Source: Ruminococcus bicirculans (ex Wegman et al. 2014)
GTDB lineage: Bacteria > Bacillota > Clostridia > Oscillospirales > Ruminococcaceae
Direction of reading: 5' to 3'
DNA: 64,000 nucleotides
Assembly (NCBI RefSeq): GCF_000723465.1
Contig: NZ_HF545616.1
Location: 434,001 to 498,000 of the forward strand
How positions within the stretch are numbered: position 1 is the stretch's first letter; every line of letters begins with the position of its first letter. Both the position numbers and the translations under genes were made by a program. Of this stretch, positions 26,215 through 35,600 are shown piece after piece. The notes under the pieces are model-generated. The model was not told where the DNA came from. It worked only from the letters and a program-made list of their open reading frames with translations, and ran no database searches.

Positions 26215-26488
26215 ATTATGTAGCATGAGAGAGTATATAAAAGAATGTAAATATTTAATGAACTTTGAAATGAAATATATGTAAGAATATTTTGTGGGTG
26301 ATTTTTACAAAGTGCGAAAAATAGGCGTTTATAAAAAAATAATGATGCTGATCGAAAGTTAATTATGGCTAAATTATAAATACTATTTCCAACGTGTGAA
26401 TAAGTACAAAAATCAAGCGGTGACTATGCCTCTTTTTTATGTAAAGCTACAAAGATTGCAAGAAAGCACGCAAAATCGGGCAATTTAT
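26215..26488. other. AT-rich gap without a recognisable gene
   Basis: No open frame with a ribosome binding site, no clear terminator and no repeat was found here. Confidence 0.6.
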
Positions 26489-26517
26489 TTGACAAGAGAG
26501 GTCAAATACGTTATAAT
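26489..26517 (+). promoter_or_regulatory. Promoter of the HU operon
   Basis: TTGACA at 26489-26494, 17 bases, TATAAT at 26512-26517, a perfect consensus, as expected for an abundant nucleoid protein. Confidence 0.9.
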
Positions 26518-26564
26518 AATAGCATAAAAACAATGTAAAAAATTATAACGGAGGTAGATTCAAA

Positions 26565-26840
26565 ATGACAAAAAATGATCTGATATCCGCAATAGCAGAA
26601 AAGGGCGGCTATTCTAAAAAGGAAGCAGAGCAGGCACTTGCGGCTGTAACAGAAACTATCACAGAGGCACTTGTAAAGGGCGAAAAGGTATCTATCGTAG
26701 GTTTTGGTGCATTTGAGGTAAGAGATCGTGCAGCTAAGGATTCTATCAATCCTGCAACAAAGAAGCCTATCCATGTTCCTGCAAAGAAGGTTCCTGCATT
26801 CAAGGCAGGCAAGGCTCTTAAAGAGGCTGTGGATAAGTAA
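26565..26840 (+). CDS. hup: DNA-binding protein HU
   Basis: 91 residues. The DNABII signature GFGAFEVRDRAAKDSINPATKKPIHVPAKKVPAFKAGKALK is spread over residues 46-86, with the N-terminal dimerisation helices TKNDLISAIAEKGGYSKKEAEQAL. It bends and compacts DNA. GGAGG precedes the ATG. It is followed 31 bases later by a Lys/Ala-rich protein gene under the same promoter. Confidence 0.97.
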   Translation: MTKNDLISAIAEKGGYSKKEAEQALAAVTETITEALVKGEKVSIVGFGAFEVRDRAAKDSINPATKKPIHVPAKKVPAFKAGKALKEAVDK

Positions 26841-26871
26841 TTAGTAACACTTTTAAAGGAGAGGTTTTACA

Positions 26872-27279
26872 ATGGCTGAAAAGAAGATCACCGCTGACAA
26901 GAAGGCAGAAGAAGCTGTAAAGGAAGTCAAGGCTGAGGTAAAGTCTGCTGCTGAAAAGACAGGCGCAGCAGTAAAGGAAACAGCAAAGAAAGCTGTCAAG
27001 ACGGCAGAAAAGGCAGTAAAGACCGCAGCAAAGGCAACAAAGGCAAAGAAGGAAACTGTAAAGAAAGCAGTTGAGGCTGAGATAAAGGACGAGGTATTCG
27101 TTCAGTTCGCAGGCGTAGAGATAAATGTTGAAGCTGTAGTGGTTGCTGCAAAGGCTGACTACAAGGCAAAGGGTCACAGAACACCAAAGACAGTTTCAGT
27201 ATACATCAAGCCTGAAGAGGGCGTTGCTTACTACACTGTAAAGGGCGTAGGCTCAGAGGATTACAAGGTAGAACTCTAA
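26872..27279 (+). CDS. DUF6465-like protein with a histone-H1-like Lys/Ala-rich N-terminal half
   Basis: 135 residues. Residues 1-80 are almost entirely Lys, Ala, Glu, Val and Thr in heptad-like repeats (KKAVKTAEKAVKTAAKATKA). Residues 82-135 form a compact domain (EVFVQFAGVEINVEAVVVAAKADYKAKG...VSVYIKPEEGVAYYTVKG) that I believe is DUF6465. AAAGGAGAGG precedes the ATG. Co-transcription with hup and the basic tail suggest DNA or RNA association, but the domain's activity is unknown. A terminator lies 78 bases downstream, beyond a TGTAGGGG repeat. Confidence 0.82.
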   Translation: MAEKKITADKKAEEAVKEVKAEVKSAAEKTGAAVKETAKKAVKTAEKAVKTAAKATKAKKETVKKAVEAEIKDEVFVQFAGVEINVEAVVVAAKADYKAKGHRTPKTVSVYIKPEEGVAYYTVKGVGSEDYKVEL

Positions 27280-27293
27280 TTGTAACATTTGTG

Positions 27294-27320
27294 TGTAGGG
27301 GCGAACAGCGTTCGCCCGCT
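27294..27320 (+). repeat. TGTAGGGG-type palindromic repeat
   Basis: TGTAGGGGCGAACAGCGTTCGCCCG; the GGGCGAAC/GTTCGCCC-type arms are self-complementary. It lies between the DUF6465-like gene and its terminator. Confidence 0.85.
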
Positions 27321-27356
27321 ATTTAACACGTTCTATCTGTATGATAAGCTACATCA

Positions 27357-27383
27357 AGCGGAGGACAACACCTCCGCTTTTTT
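27357..27383 (+). terminator. Terminator of the HU / DUF6465 operon
   Basis: 8-bp stem AGCGGAGG / CCTCCGCT, 6-base loop, then TTTTT. Confidence 0.9.
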
Positions 27384-27395
27384 GCGTATATAAAC

Positions 27396-27429
27396 AGAAA
27401 GTGCAGCATATTTCCATGCTGCACTTTCT
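27396..27429 (-). terminator. Long perfect hairpin after the second SH3 protein gene
   Basis: 14-bp perfect stem AGAAAGTGCAGCAT / ATGCTGCACTTTCT with a 6-base loop. The minus-strand T-run is short, so termination is probable but not certain. Confidence 0.7.
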
Positions 27430-27456
27430 GCGTTATTTAAGAAATCGTAAAACACA

Positions 27457-28011
27457 TTACTGTGGTGGTGTCGAGAAGAATGTCTGCCATGCGTAGCCCT
27501 TTGTGCCATTATATTCAACATAATACCAGCCGTTTTCGTTGCGGTAGTATTTGCAGGTCGCACCCGATGGGATAGTAAGAAGATTTTCACTGCTCGATGT
27601 AGGCTGTGGGTGGAGATAAACTGCACTTATGCACTGGATATCACCAACAGCGTCACCGTTGTCATCTTTATCACCGTCATATGGATCTTCGTCAGGCTCA
27701 GTGGTCTTTTTGGACTTTTTAGATGTTTCCTGCGGCTTTTCCGAAGTTGTGGTGGTCTTTGGCGGAATGTATTCCGTAGAAGTTATCGTACCGGTCTTTT
27801 TCGGAGTGGTGTTGGTGTTCACAAAAAGAGTTTTTGCAAATATCATTATTACTATGGCTACCACAAGTACAGTCAGCAGTATCGCTATTATTCCCTTTAC
27901 AGTAGGAGTGAGCCAAGTGGAGCTTTCCTGCTGCTGAGGTCTGTTCTGACCCTGCGGTCTGCGATCCTGTTCAGGACGATAGTAGCCTTTATTGTTTCTG
28001 TTGTCAGGCAT
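27457..28011 (-). CDS. Second membrane-anchored bacterial SH3 protein
   Basis: 184 residues. A Pro/Gln/Arg-rich cytoplasmic tail (about 1-35) is followed by one membrane helix (GIIAILLTVLVVAIVIMIFA), a Thr/Lys/Pro-rich linker with an acidic stretch, and a C-terminal SH3b-like domain (AVYLHPQPTSSSENLLTIPSG...NGWYYVEYNGTKGYAWQTFF). Same architecture as the protein at 8673-9224, with low sequence identity in the linker. GAAAGGA precedes the ATG. Probably a cell-wall-facing adaptor. Confidence 0.85.
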   Translation of the reverse strand: MPDNRNNKGYYRPEQDRRPQGQNRPQQQESSTWLTPTVKGIIAILLTVLVVAIVIMIFAKTLFVNTNTTPKKTGTITSTEYIPPKTTTTSEKPQETSKKSKKTTEPDEDPYDGDKDDNGDAVGDIQCISAVYLHPQPTSSSENLLTIPSGATCKYYRNENGWYYVEYNGTKGYAWQTFFSTPPQ

Positions 28012-28339
28012 TATTTATATTCTTCCTTTCGGTTCTTTGACTAGAGTTCGACACATTTCGTGTCTATATCTTTAATTATACAAAATATAAACTGTTCTGT
28101 CAATTAAAATTCGGTTACGATTTACATTTACTTTATAACAATATGGTGTAAATCAGGAGGCGTTTTTATGTAATAGATGTGAAAATTATCAAAGTGGATA
28201 GATATAACGTTTTATTGAAGGCTTGTTTTGTTACAAAGGGAAAAAATATGTTAATAAATTTTCATAACCCTTTTATTTGTATATATAATATGCTATAATA
28301 ATAACAAATATGAGAATTTTAATATTCTCAGTAAGCTGT
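28012..28339. other. AT-rich gap upstream of the phosphofructokinase gene
   Basis: It contains a TATAAT at 28294-28299 without a good -35, and otherwise nothing assignable. Confidence 0.5.
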
Positions 28340-28355
28340 AAGGAGATTGATGATA

Positions 28356-29555
28356 ATGAATATTGCCGTTGCACAATCAGGAGGACCTACCTGCGCTATC
28401 AACGCTTCATTGGTGGGAGTTTTCAAACAGGCTGTGAAAACACCACAGATAGACGCCGTTTTCGGCTCGCTCAATGGTATCGAGGGTATCATAAACGACC
28501 AGCTCATAGATCTTAAGCTTGTTATAAAAACAAACGAGGATATGGAGCTTCTAAGACAGACCCCGTCAACAGTTCTCGGCTCATGCCGTTATAAACTTCC
28601 TGATGTTGAGGAGGGCGGTGAAACATATGAGCGTATCTTGAACTGCCTTGAAAAGCATAGGATAGAAGCTTTCTTTTATATCGGAGGAAACGATTCTATG
28701 GATACCGTGGCAAAGCTTTCCGATTATCTTGCGGCAAGAAATTCAAAGATAAGAGTTATAGGCATACCAAAGACTATAGATAACGACCTGCCTGTAACAG
28801 ACCATACACCAGGCTTCGGCTCTGCCGCAAAGTATGTTGCCGCAACGGTTCAGGAGATAATCCGTGACAGCTCGGTTTATTCTATCGAGTCCGTCACTAT
28901 CGTTGAGATAATGGGCAGACACGCTGGCTGGCTCACAGCTTCCACCTGCGTACTCAGAGCAAATGACGAGATAGCCCCTCACCTTATCTATCTTCCTGAA
29001 AATAACTTTACCGCCGAAAAGTTCCTGGAGGACATAAGAAATCAAATGGCAAAGCACAAAGCCGTTATCATCGCAGTTTCCGAGGGCGTAAAGCTTAAGG
29101 GCGAGGAAAACAAGCCGAGAGTTGTGGATAATTTCGGTCACGAGTATCTCTCTGGCATAGGAAAGACCCTTGAACAGCTCGTTAAAGAGAATATCGGCTG
29201 TAAAGTCCGTTCTATTGAGCTTAACGTTATGCAGAGATGTTCTTCTCATATCTGCTCAAAGACGGATATAGACGAAGCCGAGGAAATAGGCTCAGCAGGC
29301 GTAAAAGCGGCTCTTGCAGGGAAAACAGGTAAAATGATGATATTCAAGCGTATCAGCGACGTGCCTTATGTTGTGACCGTTGACAGCGTTGACGCCCATG
29401 ATGCTGCAAATAAGGAAAAATTCTTCCCTGCCCAGTGGTTAAGCGAGGACGGCAATGACGTAAATCCGGAAGCCGTAAGATACTTCCTGCCACTTATCCA
29501 AGGCGAGGTAAAAATAGCAATGAAAAACGGTATGCCCGTTCATTTCAAGCTGTAA
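28356..29555 (+). CDS. Pyrophosphate-type 6-phosphofructokinase
   Basis: 399 residues from the ATG at 28356 (AGGAG upstream; an ATG at 28350 is also possible). N-terminal AVAQSGGPTCAIN, GGNDSMDT at 110-117 and PKTIDNDLP at 138-146. The Lys in PKTIDND and the D/N-D pair in place of GGDGS mark the PPi-dependent group rather than ATP-PFK. The catalytic loop Asp142/Asp144 and MGRHAGW (substrate binding) are intact. The first Asp of the usual GGDDS is Asn here. It converts fructose 6-phosphate to the 1,6-bisphosphate reversibly, saving ATP in anaerobic glycolysis. Confidence 0.92.
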   Translation: MNIAVAQSGGPTCAINASLVGVFKQAVKTPQIDAVFGSLNGIEGIINDQLIDLKLVIKTNEDMELLRQTPSTVLGSCRYKLPDVEEGGETYERILNCLEKHRIEAFFYIGGNDSMDTVAKLSDYLAARNSKIRVIGIPKTIDNDLPVTDHTPGFGSAAKYVAATVQEIIRDSSVYSIESVTIVEIMGRHAGWLTASTCVLRANDEIAPHLIYLPENNFTAEKFLEDIRNQMAKHKAVIIAVSEGVKLKGEENKPRVVDNFGHEYLSGIGKTLEQLVKENIGCKVRSIELNVMQRCSSHICSKTDIDEAEEIGSAGVKAALAGKTGKMMIFKRISDVPYVVTVDSVDAHDAANKEKFFPAQWLSEDGNDVNPEAVRYFLPLIQGEVKIAMKNGMPVHFKL

Positions 29556-29579
29556 GCGTAAATTCGTTTTTATGCAAGT

Positions 29580-29609
29580 TGTAGGGTACGGCGCCCTCGA
29601 CGTCCCGCT
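29580..29609 (+). repeat. TGTAGGG-type repeat, GGCGCCCTCGACGTCCC variant
   Basis: TGTAGGGTACGGCGCCCTCG then ACGTCCCG. It shares its arm with the copy at 44544. Confidence 0.8.
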
Positions 29610-29635
29610 TGTTTAAGTCTTTTTCAACACTCTCA

Positions 29636-29666
29636 GCAGAGCAGTTTCAAGCTGTTCTGCTTTTTT
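29636..29666 (+). terminator. Terminator of the phosphofructokinase gene
   Basis: 9-bp stem GCAGAGCAG / CTGTTCTGC (one G-U pair), 7-base loop, then TTTTTT. Confidence 0.9.
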
Positions 29667-29688
29667 CGTTCCATACCGTCATCAGCCC

Positions 29689-29717
29689 TTGACAATTCGG
29701 TGCAAAAGTGAGATAAT
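29689..29717 (+). promoter_or_regulatory. Promoter of valS
   Basis: TTGACA at 29689-29694, 17 bases, GATAAT at 29712-29717. The leader of about 195 bases carries a short open frame but no T-box. Confidence 0.75.
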
Positions 29718-29766
29718 ATTATAATAGGTGCAGTAATGCCATATCATGCGGAAAGGAAAGAATATA

Positions 29767-29841
29767 ATGTGTGATCTCAAATTCAGCTTTCAAATGAAAT
29801 TCACAGTTCCGTTTCGCAGACAGCCTAAGACACGAGTCTGA
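29767..29841 (+). CDS. Possible 24-residue leader ORF upstream of valS
   Basis: An ATG with a GGAAAGGAAAG ribosome binding site encodes MCDLKFSFQMKFTVPFRRQP followed by four residues, ending in Val and a stop 77 bases before the valS ATG. It lies within the valS transcript. It holds only two Val codons, so a classical valine leader peptide is unlikely; it may be a small protein or chance. Confidence 0.35.
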   Translation: MCDLKFSFQMKFTVPFRRQPKTRV

Positions 29842-29918
29842 CGGCAAAAAAGCAAAACCTCTTGGTCTTGCCACGATACTGTGATAGAAAAAATATTTGC
29901 GAAAGGAATTGTTTTATA

Positions 29919-32546
29919 ATGAAAAAAGAGCTTTCAAAGCTTTATGAGCCTAATAAGGTAGAAGATAAGATCTACAAATATTGGCTTGACGGCGGATTTT
30001 TCCACGCTGAGCCTGATTCCAAGAAAGAGCCATACTGTATAGTTATCCCACCACCGAACATCACAGGACAGCTCCATATGGGTCATGCCCTTGATGAAAC
30101 TTTGCAGGATATACTTATCCGCTGGAAGAGAATGAGCGGATATGCCGCAGAGTGGATACCTGGTACAGACCACGCTTCTATCGCAACAGAAGCAAAGATA
30201 GTTGAAGCTATGCGTAAAGAGGGTCTTACAAAGGACGATATCGGCAGGGACGGTTTCCTTGAAAGAGCATGGGATTGGAAAAAGAAATACGGCGGCAGAA
30301 TAGTTGAGCAGCTTAAAAAGCTCGGCTCTTCCTGCGATTGGGACAGAGAGCGTTTCACAATGGACGAGGGCTGTTCAAAGGCTGTAAAGGAAGTTTTCAT
30401 AAACTACTATAATAAGGGACTTATCTATAGAGGCGAAAGAATAATCAACTGGTGCCCGCATTGCCGTACATCTATCTCAAACGCAGAGGTTGAGTATGAA
30501 GATCAGGCCGGTCACTTCTGGCATCTGAAATATCCTCTTACAGACGGAAGCGGATATGTAGAGCTTGCTACAACACGTCCTGAAACACTTCTCGGCGATA
30601 CTGCTGTTGCAGTAAATCCAAAGGACGAAAGATATAAGGATATCGTGGGCAAGACACTTACTTTGCCGCTTGTTGGCAGAGAGATACCTGTTGTTGCCGA
30701 CAGCTATGTTGATATGGAGTTTGGTACAGGCGTCGTAAAGATAACTCCTGCCCATGACCCTAACGACTTTGAAGTCGGTAAAAGACATAACCTGCCTGTT
30801 ATCAACGTTCTTACTGAGGACGCAAAGATAGTTGACGATTATCCTGAGTATGCAGGTATGGACAGATACGAGGCAAGAAAGAAGATAGTTGAAGACCTTG
30901 AAAAGGGCGGCTTCCTTGCTTATGTTGAAGACCATGAGCATAATGTAGGTACTTGCTATCGCTGCGGAACAACAGTCGAGCCAAGAGTATCCCTTCAGTG
31001 GTTCGTTAAAATGGACGAGCTTGCAAAGCCTGCAATAAAGGCTGTTGAGGACGGCTCTATCAAGTTTGTTCCTGAAAGATTTGAAAAGAACTACCTTAAC
31101 TGGATGAACGATATCAGAGATTGGTGTATCTCACGTCAGCTTTGGTGGGGTCATCAGATACCGGCATTTTATTGCGACGATTGCGGTGAAACTGTGGTAA
31201 CAAAGGAAGACCACGCTTGCTGTCCTAAGTGCGGCAAGGAAATGCGTCAGGACCCTGATACACTTGATACATGGTTCTCATCAGCACTGTGGCCGTTCTC
31301 AACTCTCGGCTGGCCTGACAAGACAGAGGAACTTGAGTATTTCTATCCAACAAACACTCTCGTAACAGGCTATGATATCATTCCGTTCTGGGTATCCAGA
31401 ATGATAGTTGCAGGCATGGAGAACATGAAGCAGAAGCCTTTTGATACTGTTCTTATCCACGGTCTTGTTAGAGATTCACAGGGCAGAAAGATGTCAAAAT
31501 CTCTTGGCAACGGTATCGACCCGCTTGTTATCATCGACCAGTACGGCGCAGATGCCCTGAGATTTATGCTCGCAACAGGCAACGCACCTGGAAACGATAT
31601 GAGATTTATCGAGGATAAGGTAAAGTCCTCAAGAAACTTTGCCAATAAGATATGGAACGCCGCAAGATTTATCATGATGAATCTTCCTGACGATTTCAAG
31701 GCTGATAAGCTCCCTGAAAACCTCAATGTTGAGGATAAGTGGGTAATATCAAAGTTCAATACTCTTGCAAAGGAAGTAAACGATAATCTTGATAAGTTCG
31801 AGCTTGGTGTAGCAGTTTCAAAGCTTTATGACTTTATCTGGGATATCTATTGCGATTGGTATATCGAACTTACAAAGCCAAGAATAGCCGCAGGCGGTGA
31901 AACAGAGGCTACCGCACAGGCTGTTCTCGTGTGGGTAATGAAGGGTATGCTTAAAATGCTCCACCCATTCATGCCTTATATCACCGAGGAGATCTGGCAG
32001 GCTCTCGTAAATGACGGCACAGCTATCATGGTTCAGGATTACCCTGTATATGACGAAAAGCTTGAATTTGCCGACGAAGAGGCAACATTCGAGAAGATAA
32101 TCGCAGGCATAAAGAGCATAAGAAACTGCCGTGGCGAAATGAACGTTCCGCCGTCTGTAAAGGCAAAGCTTTATATTGAAACTGCACAGCCAGAAGTATT
32201 CTCACAGGGCGTAATGTTCTTTGAAAGACTTGCTTCTGCATCTGAGGTCATCATTACAGATAAGTGCGAGGAAAAGGATTGCGCCGCCGCTGTTACAGAC
32301 AGTGCAAGATTCTTCATTCCGCTTGCCGATATCATAGACGTTGACAAGGAGCTTGCACGTCTTGATAAGGACAGAAAGAATGCACAGAAGGATATAGACT
32401 TCCTTAGCAAGAAGCTCAGCAATCAGGGCTTCCTTGCAAAAGCCCCTGAACAGCTTATTGAGGCTGAAAAGGCAAAGCTTGCAAAGGCAGAGGAGAAGAT
32501 GTCAAAGATAATGGAATCTATCTCCGCTCTGGAAGCAAGAAAGTAA
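29919..32546 (+). CDS. valS: Valine--tRNA ligase
   Basis: 875 residues from the ATG at 29919, which follows AAAGGA; the frame stays open upstream to 29862 without a ribosome binding site. Class I motifs: PPPNITGQLHMGH (HIGH-type, residues 53-56) and GRKMSKSLGNG. The editing domain, zinc-like Cys clusters (CYRCGTTVEPR and a CDDCG...CCPKCG pair), the anticodon-binding domain and the C-terminal coiled-coil arm (about 800-875) are complete. It charges tRNA-Val. Confidence 0.97.
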   Translation: MKKELSKLYEPNKVEDKIYKYWLDGGFFHAEPDSKKEPYCIVIPPPNITGQLHMGHALDETLQDILIRWKRMSGYAAEWIPGTDHASIATEAKIVEAMRKEGLTKDDIGRDGFLERAWDWKKKYGGRIVEQLKKLGSSCDWDRERFTMDEGCSKAVKEVFINYYNKGLIYRGERIINWCPHCRTSISNAEVEYEDQAGHFWHLKYPLTDGSGYVELATTRPETLLGDTAVAVNPKDERYKDIVGKTLTLPLVGREIPVVADSYVDMEFGTGVVKITPAHDPNDFEVGKRHNLPVINVLTEDAKIVDDYPEYAGMDRYEARKKIVEDLEKGGFLAYVEDHEHNVGTCYRCGTTVEPRVSLQWFVKMDELAKPAIKAVEDGSIKFVPERFEKNYLNWMNDIRDWCISRQLWWGHQIPAFYCDDCGETVVTKEDHACCPKCGKEMRQDPDTLDTWFSSALWPFSTLGWPDKTEELEYFYPTNTLVTGYDIIPFWVSRMIVAGMENMKQKPFDTVLIHGLVRDSQGRKMSKSLGNGIDPLVIIDQYGADALRFMLATGNAPGNDMRFIEDKVKSSRNFANKIWNAARFIMMNLPDDFKADKLPENLNVEDKWVISKFNTLAKEVNDNLDKFELGVAVSKLYDFIWDIYCDWYIELTKPRIAAGGETEATAQAVLVWVMKGMLKMLHPFMPYITEEIWQALVNDGTAIMVQDYPVYDEKLEFADEEATFEKIIAGIKSIRNCRGEMNVPPSVKAKLYIETAQPEVFSQGVMFFERLASASEVIITDKCEEKDCAAAVTDSARFFIPLADIIDVDKELARLDKDRKNAQKDIDFLSKKLSNQGFLAKAPEQLIEAEKAKLAKAEEKMSKIMESISALEARK

Positions 32547-32558
32547 TATAAAAAAACC

Positions 32559-32589
32559 AATGGCGAGGTCTTTCACCTCGCCATTTTTT
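32559..32589 (+). terminator. Terminator of valS
   Basis: 11-bp stem AATGGCGAGGT / ACCTCGCCATT with a 5-base loop, then T-rich sequence. Confidence 0.9.
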
Positions 32590-32687
32590 GTGTTTTATGT
32601 AGGGGGAGCTGTGCATGGCTTATAACCCAAAACAAAAAAGGGAGGACAGCCCGAAAGCTGTCCTGCTTGATTTTTTATATCTCAGAA

Positions 32688-35600
32688 TTAGTTCTTCTTT
32701 ACGCCGATAGAAACTTTTTCGCCGTTGATGTCCCAATCCTTTTCGTTGCCGACATTTTCGCCAAGAACGATATCGTCTGCAAGAACGTCATGAGAAATAG
32801 CCTCTCTGTTCTTGTCAACAACAGCCATAACCTTTTCGCTGCCGCTTACAGAAACAGTGATGTGATCCATTACCTCAAAGCCCGAATCCTTTCTCATTGT
32901 CTGAACCTTGCTGATAACTTCTCTTACAAAGCCCTCTTCAATAAGCTCAGGAGTGAGAACAGTGCTGATAGCAACAGTAACACCGTTTTCAGAAAGGGTG
33001 TAGAAGCCCTCTTTCTGCTCAGACTCGATGAGAACATCATCCTTGTCAAGTGCTATCTCACCGCTTGAAAGCGTGAGTTTCAGGCTGCCAGTTTCGTTCA
33101 GTTCGCCCATAGCCTTGTGACCGTCAAGCTGTGAAAGCTGTGTTCTTATCTCACCAAGCTGCTTGCCGTACTTTGGACCAAGTGTCTTGAGCTGTGGCTT
33201 GAACTTATAATCAATATATGCAGATACATCATTTGAGAACTGAACGTCCTTGAGGTTAAGCTCGTCCCTGATGATGTCGATATAGTAGCTGTCAAGTGGG
33301 TGGTCTGCTGCAACGTACATCACGCTCAAAGGCTGACGGTTTTTAAGGCTTGCGCCGTTTCTTGCAGAACGTCCCAGAACAACTATCTCCAGAACTTCCT
33401 CCATGTCAGCTTCAAGCTTTTCGTCTATCATGTTCTCGTCGCAAACAGGATAATCGCAAAGGTGGATACTCTCAGGAGCGTCCTTGTCAACGCTTCTAAC
33501 AAGATTCTGATAGATCTCCTCAGTGATGAAAGGCACCATAGGTGCTGCACACTTGCAGAGCGTAACGATAGCAGTGTAAAGAGTCATGTAAGCGTTTATC
33601 TTGTCCTGTGACATACCCTGTGCCCAGTATCTCTCTCTGCCTCTTCTTACATACCAGTTAGAAAGATCATCAACAAACTCCTGCATAGCCTTTGCAGCCT
33701 CAGGTATTCTGTAGTTGTTAAGGTTATCGTCAGCAGCCTTTATCATAGAGTTCATCTTTGAAAGCAGCCACTTGTCCATTACAGAAAGCTTGTCATATTC
33801 TATCTCATGCTTTGTAGGGTCGAACTGGTCTATCTCAGCATAAAGCACATAGAACGCATATGTGTTCCAAAGCGTGCCCATGAACTTTCTCTGACCCTCT
33901 GTTACGCCCTTGTCATGGAACTTATTAGGCAGCCATGGAGCAGAATTGGTGTAGAAATACCACCTGATAGCGTCTGCACCGTATTTAGCCAGTGCCTCGA
34001 ATGGGTCAACAGCGTTGCCCTTTGATTTTGACATCTTCTGACCGTTCTCGTCCTGAACAAGTCCAAGCACGATAACGTTCTTGTATGGAGCCTTGTCAAA
34101 TATAAGCGTTGAGATAGCAAGGAGTGAATAGAACCAACCTCTTGTCTGGTCAACAGCTTCTGAAATGAAGTCGGCAGGGAACTGTGACTCGAAAAGCTCC
34201 TTGTTCTCAAATGGATAGTGGTGCTGTGCAAAAGGCATAGAACCTGAGTCGAACCAGCAGTCAATTACCTCTGATACACGGTGCATCTGCTTTCCGCACT
34301 TAGGACATTTGATAGTTACAGCGTCGATGTATGGTCTGTGAAGCTCGATATCATCAGGGCAGTTGTCTGACATTGACTTAAGCTCCTCGATAGAGCCGAT
34401 AGAATGTCTGTGACCGCATTCACATTCCCAAATGTTCAGCGGAGTACCCCAGTATCTGTTTCTTGAAATGCCCCAATCCTGAACGTTTTTCAGCCAGTCA
34501 CCGAAACGTCCCTTACCAATGCTCTCAGGAATCCAGTTGATAGTGTCATTATTAGCGATAAGTCTGTCCTTGACATCTGTCATTTTGATGAACCAAGTAT
34601 CTCTTGCATAGTAGATAAGAGGTGAACCGCATCTCCAGCAGTGCGGATAATCATGCTCGAACTTAGGAGCGGCAAAAAGCTTGCCTGACTTGTCAAGGTC
34701 TTTGAGTACCTCAGGGTCAGCGTCCTTTACGAACATTCCGGCATATGGAGTTTCAGCAGTCATGTCGCCCTTGCCGTCAACGAACTGAACGAAAGGCAGA
34801 TCATACTTCTTTCCGACCTTAGAGTCGTCCTCACCGAAAGCAGGCGCAATATGAACGATACCTGTACCGTCTGACATAGTTACATAGCTGTCACAGGTAA
34901 CAAAGTGACCCTTTTTGCCCTGCTTCTTTGCACTTTCGCCTGCGCACTCATAAAGCGGCTCGTATTCTATATATTCAAGATCCTTGCCCTTGTAAGTTTC
35001 AAGCACCTTGTATGCAGGCTTGTCCTCAGTTGCAAGCTTGCCGAGAACAGTGTCAAGAAGTGCTTCGGCAAGAATATAAGTGTAGCCGTCAGCGGCTTCT
35101 ACCTTGCAGTAAGTTTCATCAGGGTTTACGCAAAGGGCAACGTTTGAAGGGAGCGTCCAAGGAGTTGTCGTCCATGCAAGAAAGTATTCGTCCTTGCCAA
35201 CAAGCTTGAAACGAACGATAGCAGAACGCTCTTTAACTGTCTTGTAGCCCTGAGCAACTTCGTGAGAAGAAAGCGGTGTGCCGCAGCGTGGGCAGTAAGG
35301 AACTATCTTGAAGCCCTTGTAAAGCAAGCCCTTTTCATATATCTGCTTCAAAGCCCACCATTCAGACTCTATAAAGTTGTTGTCATAGGTAACATAAGGG
35401 TGTTCCATGTCAGCCCAGAAGCCAACAGTGCCTGAGAAGTCCTCCCACATACCCTTGTATTTCCATACAGATTCTTTACACTTCTTGATAAACGGCTCAA
35501 GACCGTATTCCTCGATCTGCTCCTTGCCGTCAAGACCAAGCATTTTCTCTACTTCAAGCTCAACAGGCAGACCATGTGTGTCCCAGCCAGCCTTACGAGG

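Noticed and set aside
27610-28044. 144-residue plus-strand frame over the second SH3 protein gene
   Set aside because: Antisense shadow; low-complexity Arg/Tyr/Ser-rich translation with no initiation signal.
29724-29918. T-box before valS
   Set aside because: No GGGTGG-type antiterminator element and no terminator in the leader.
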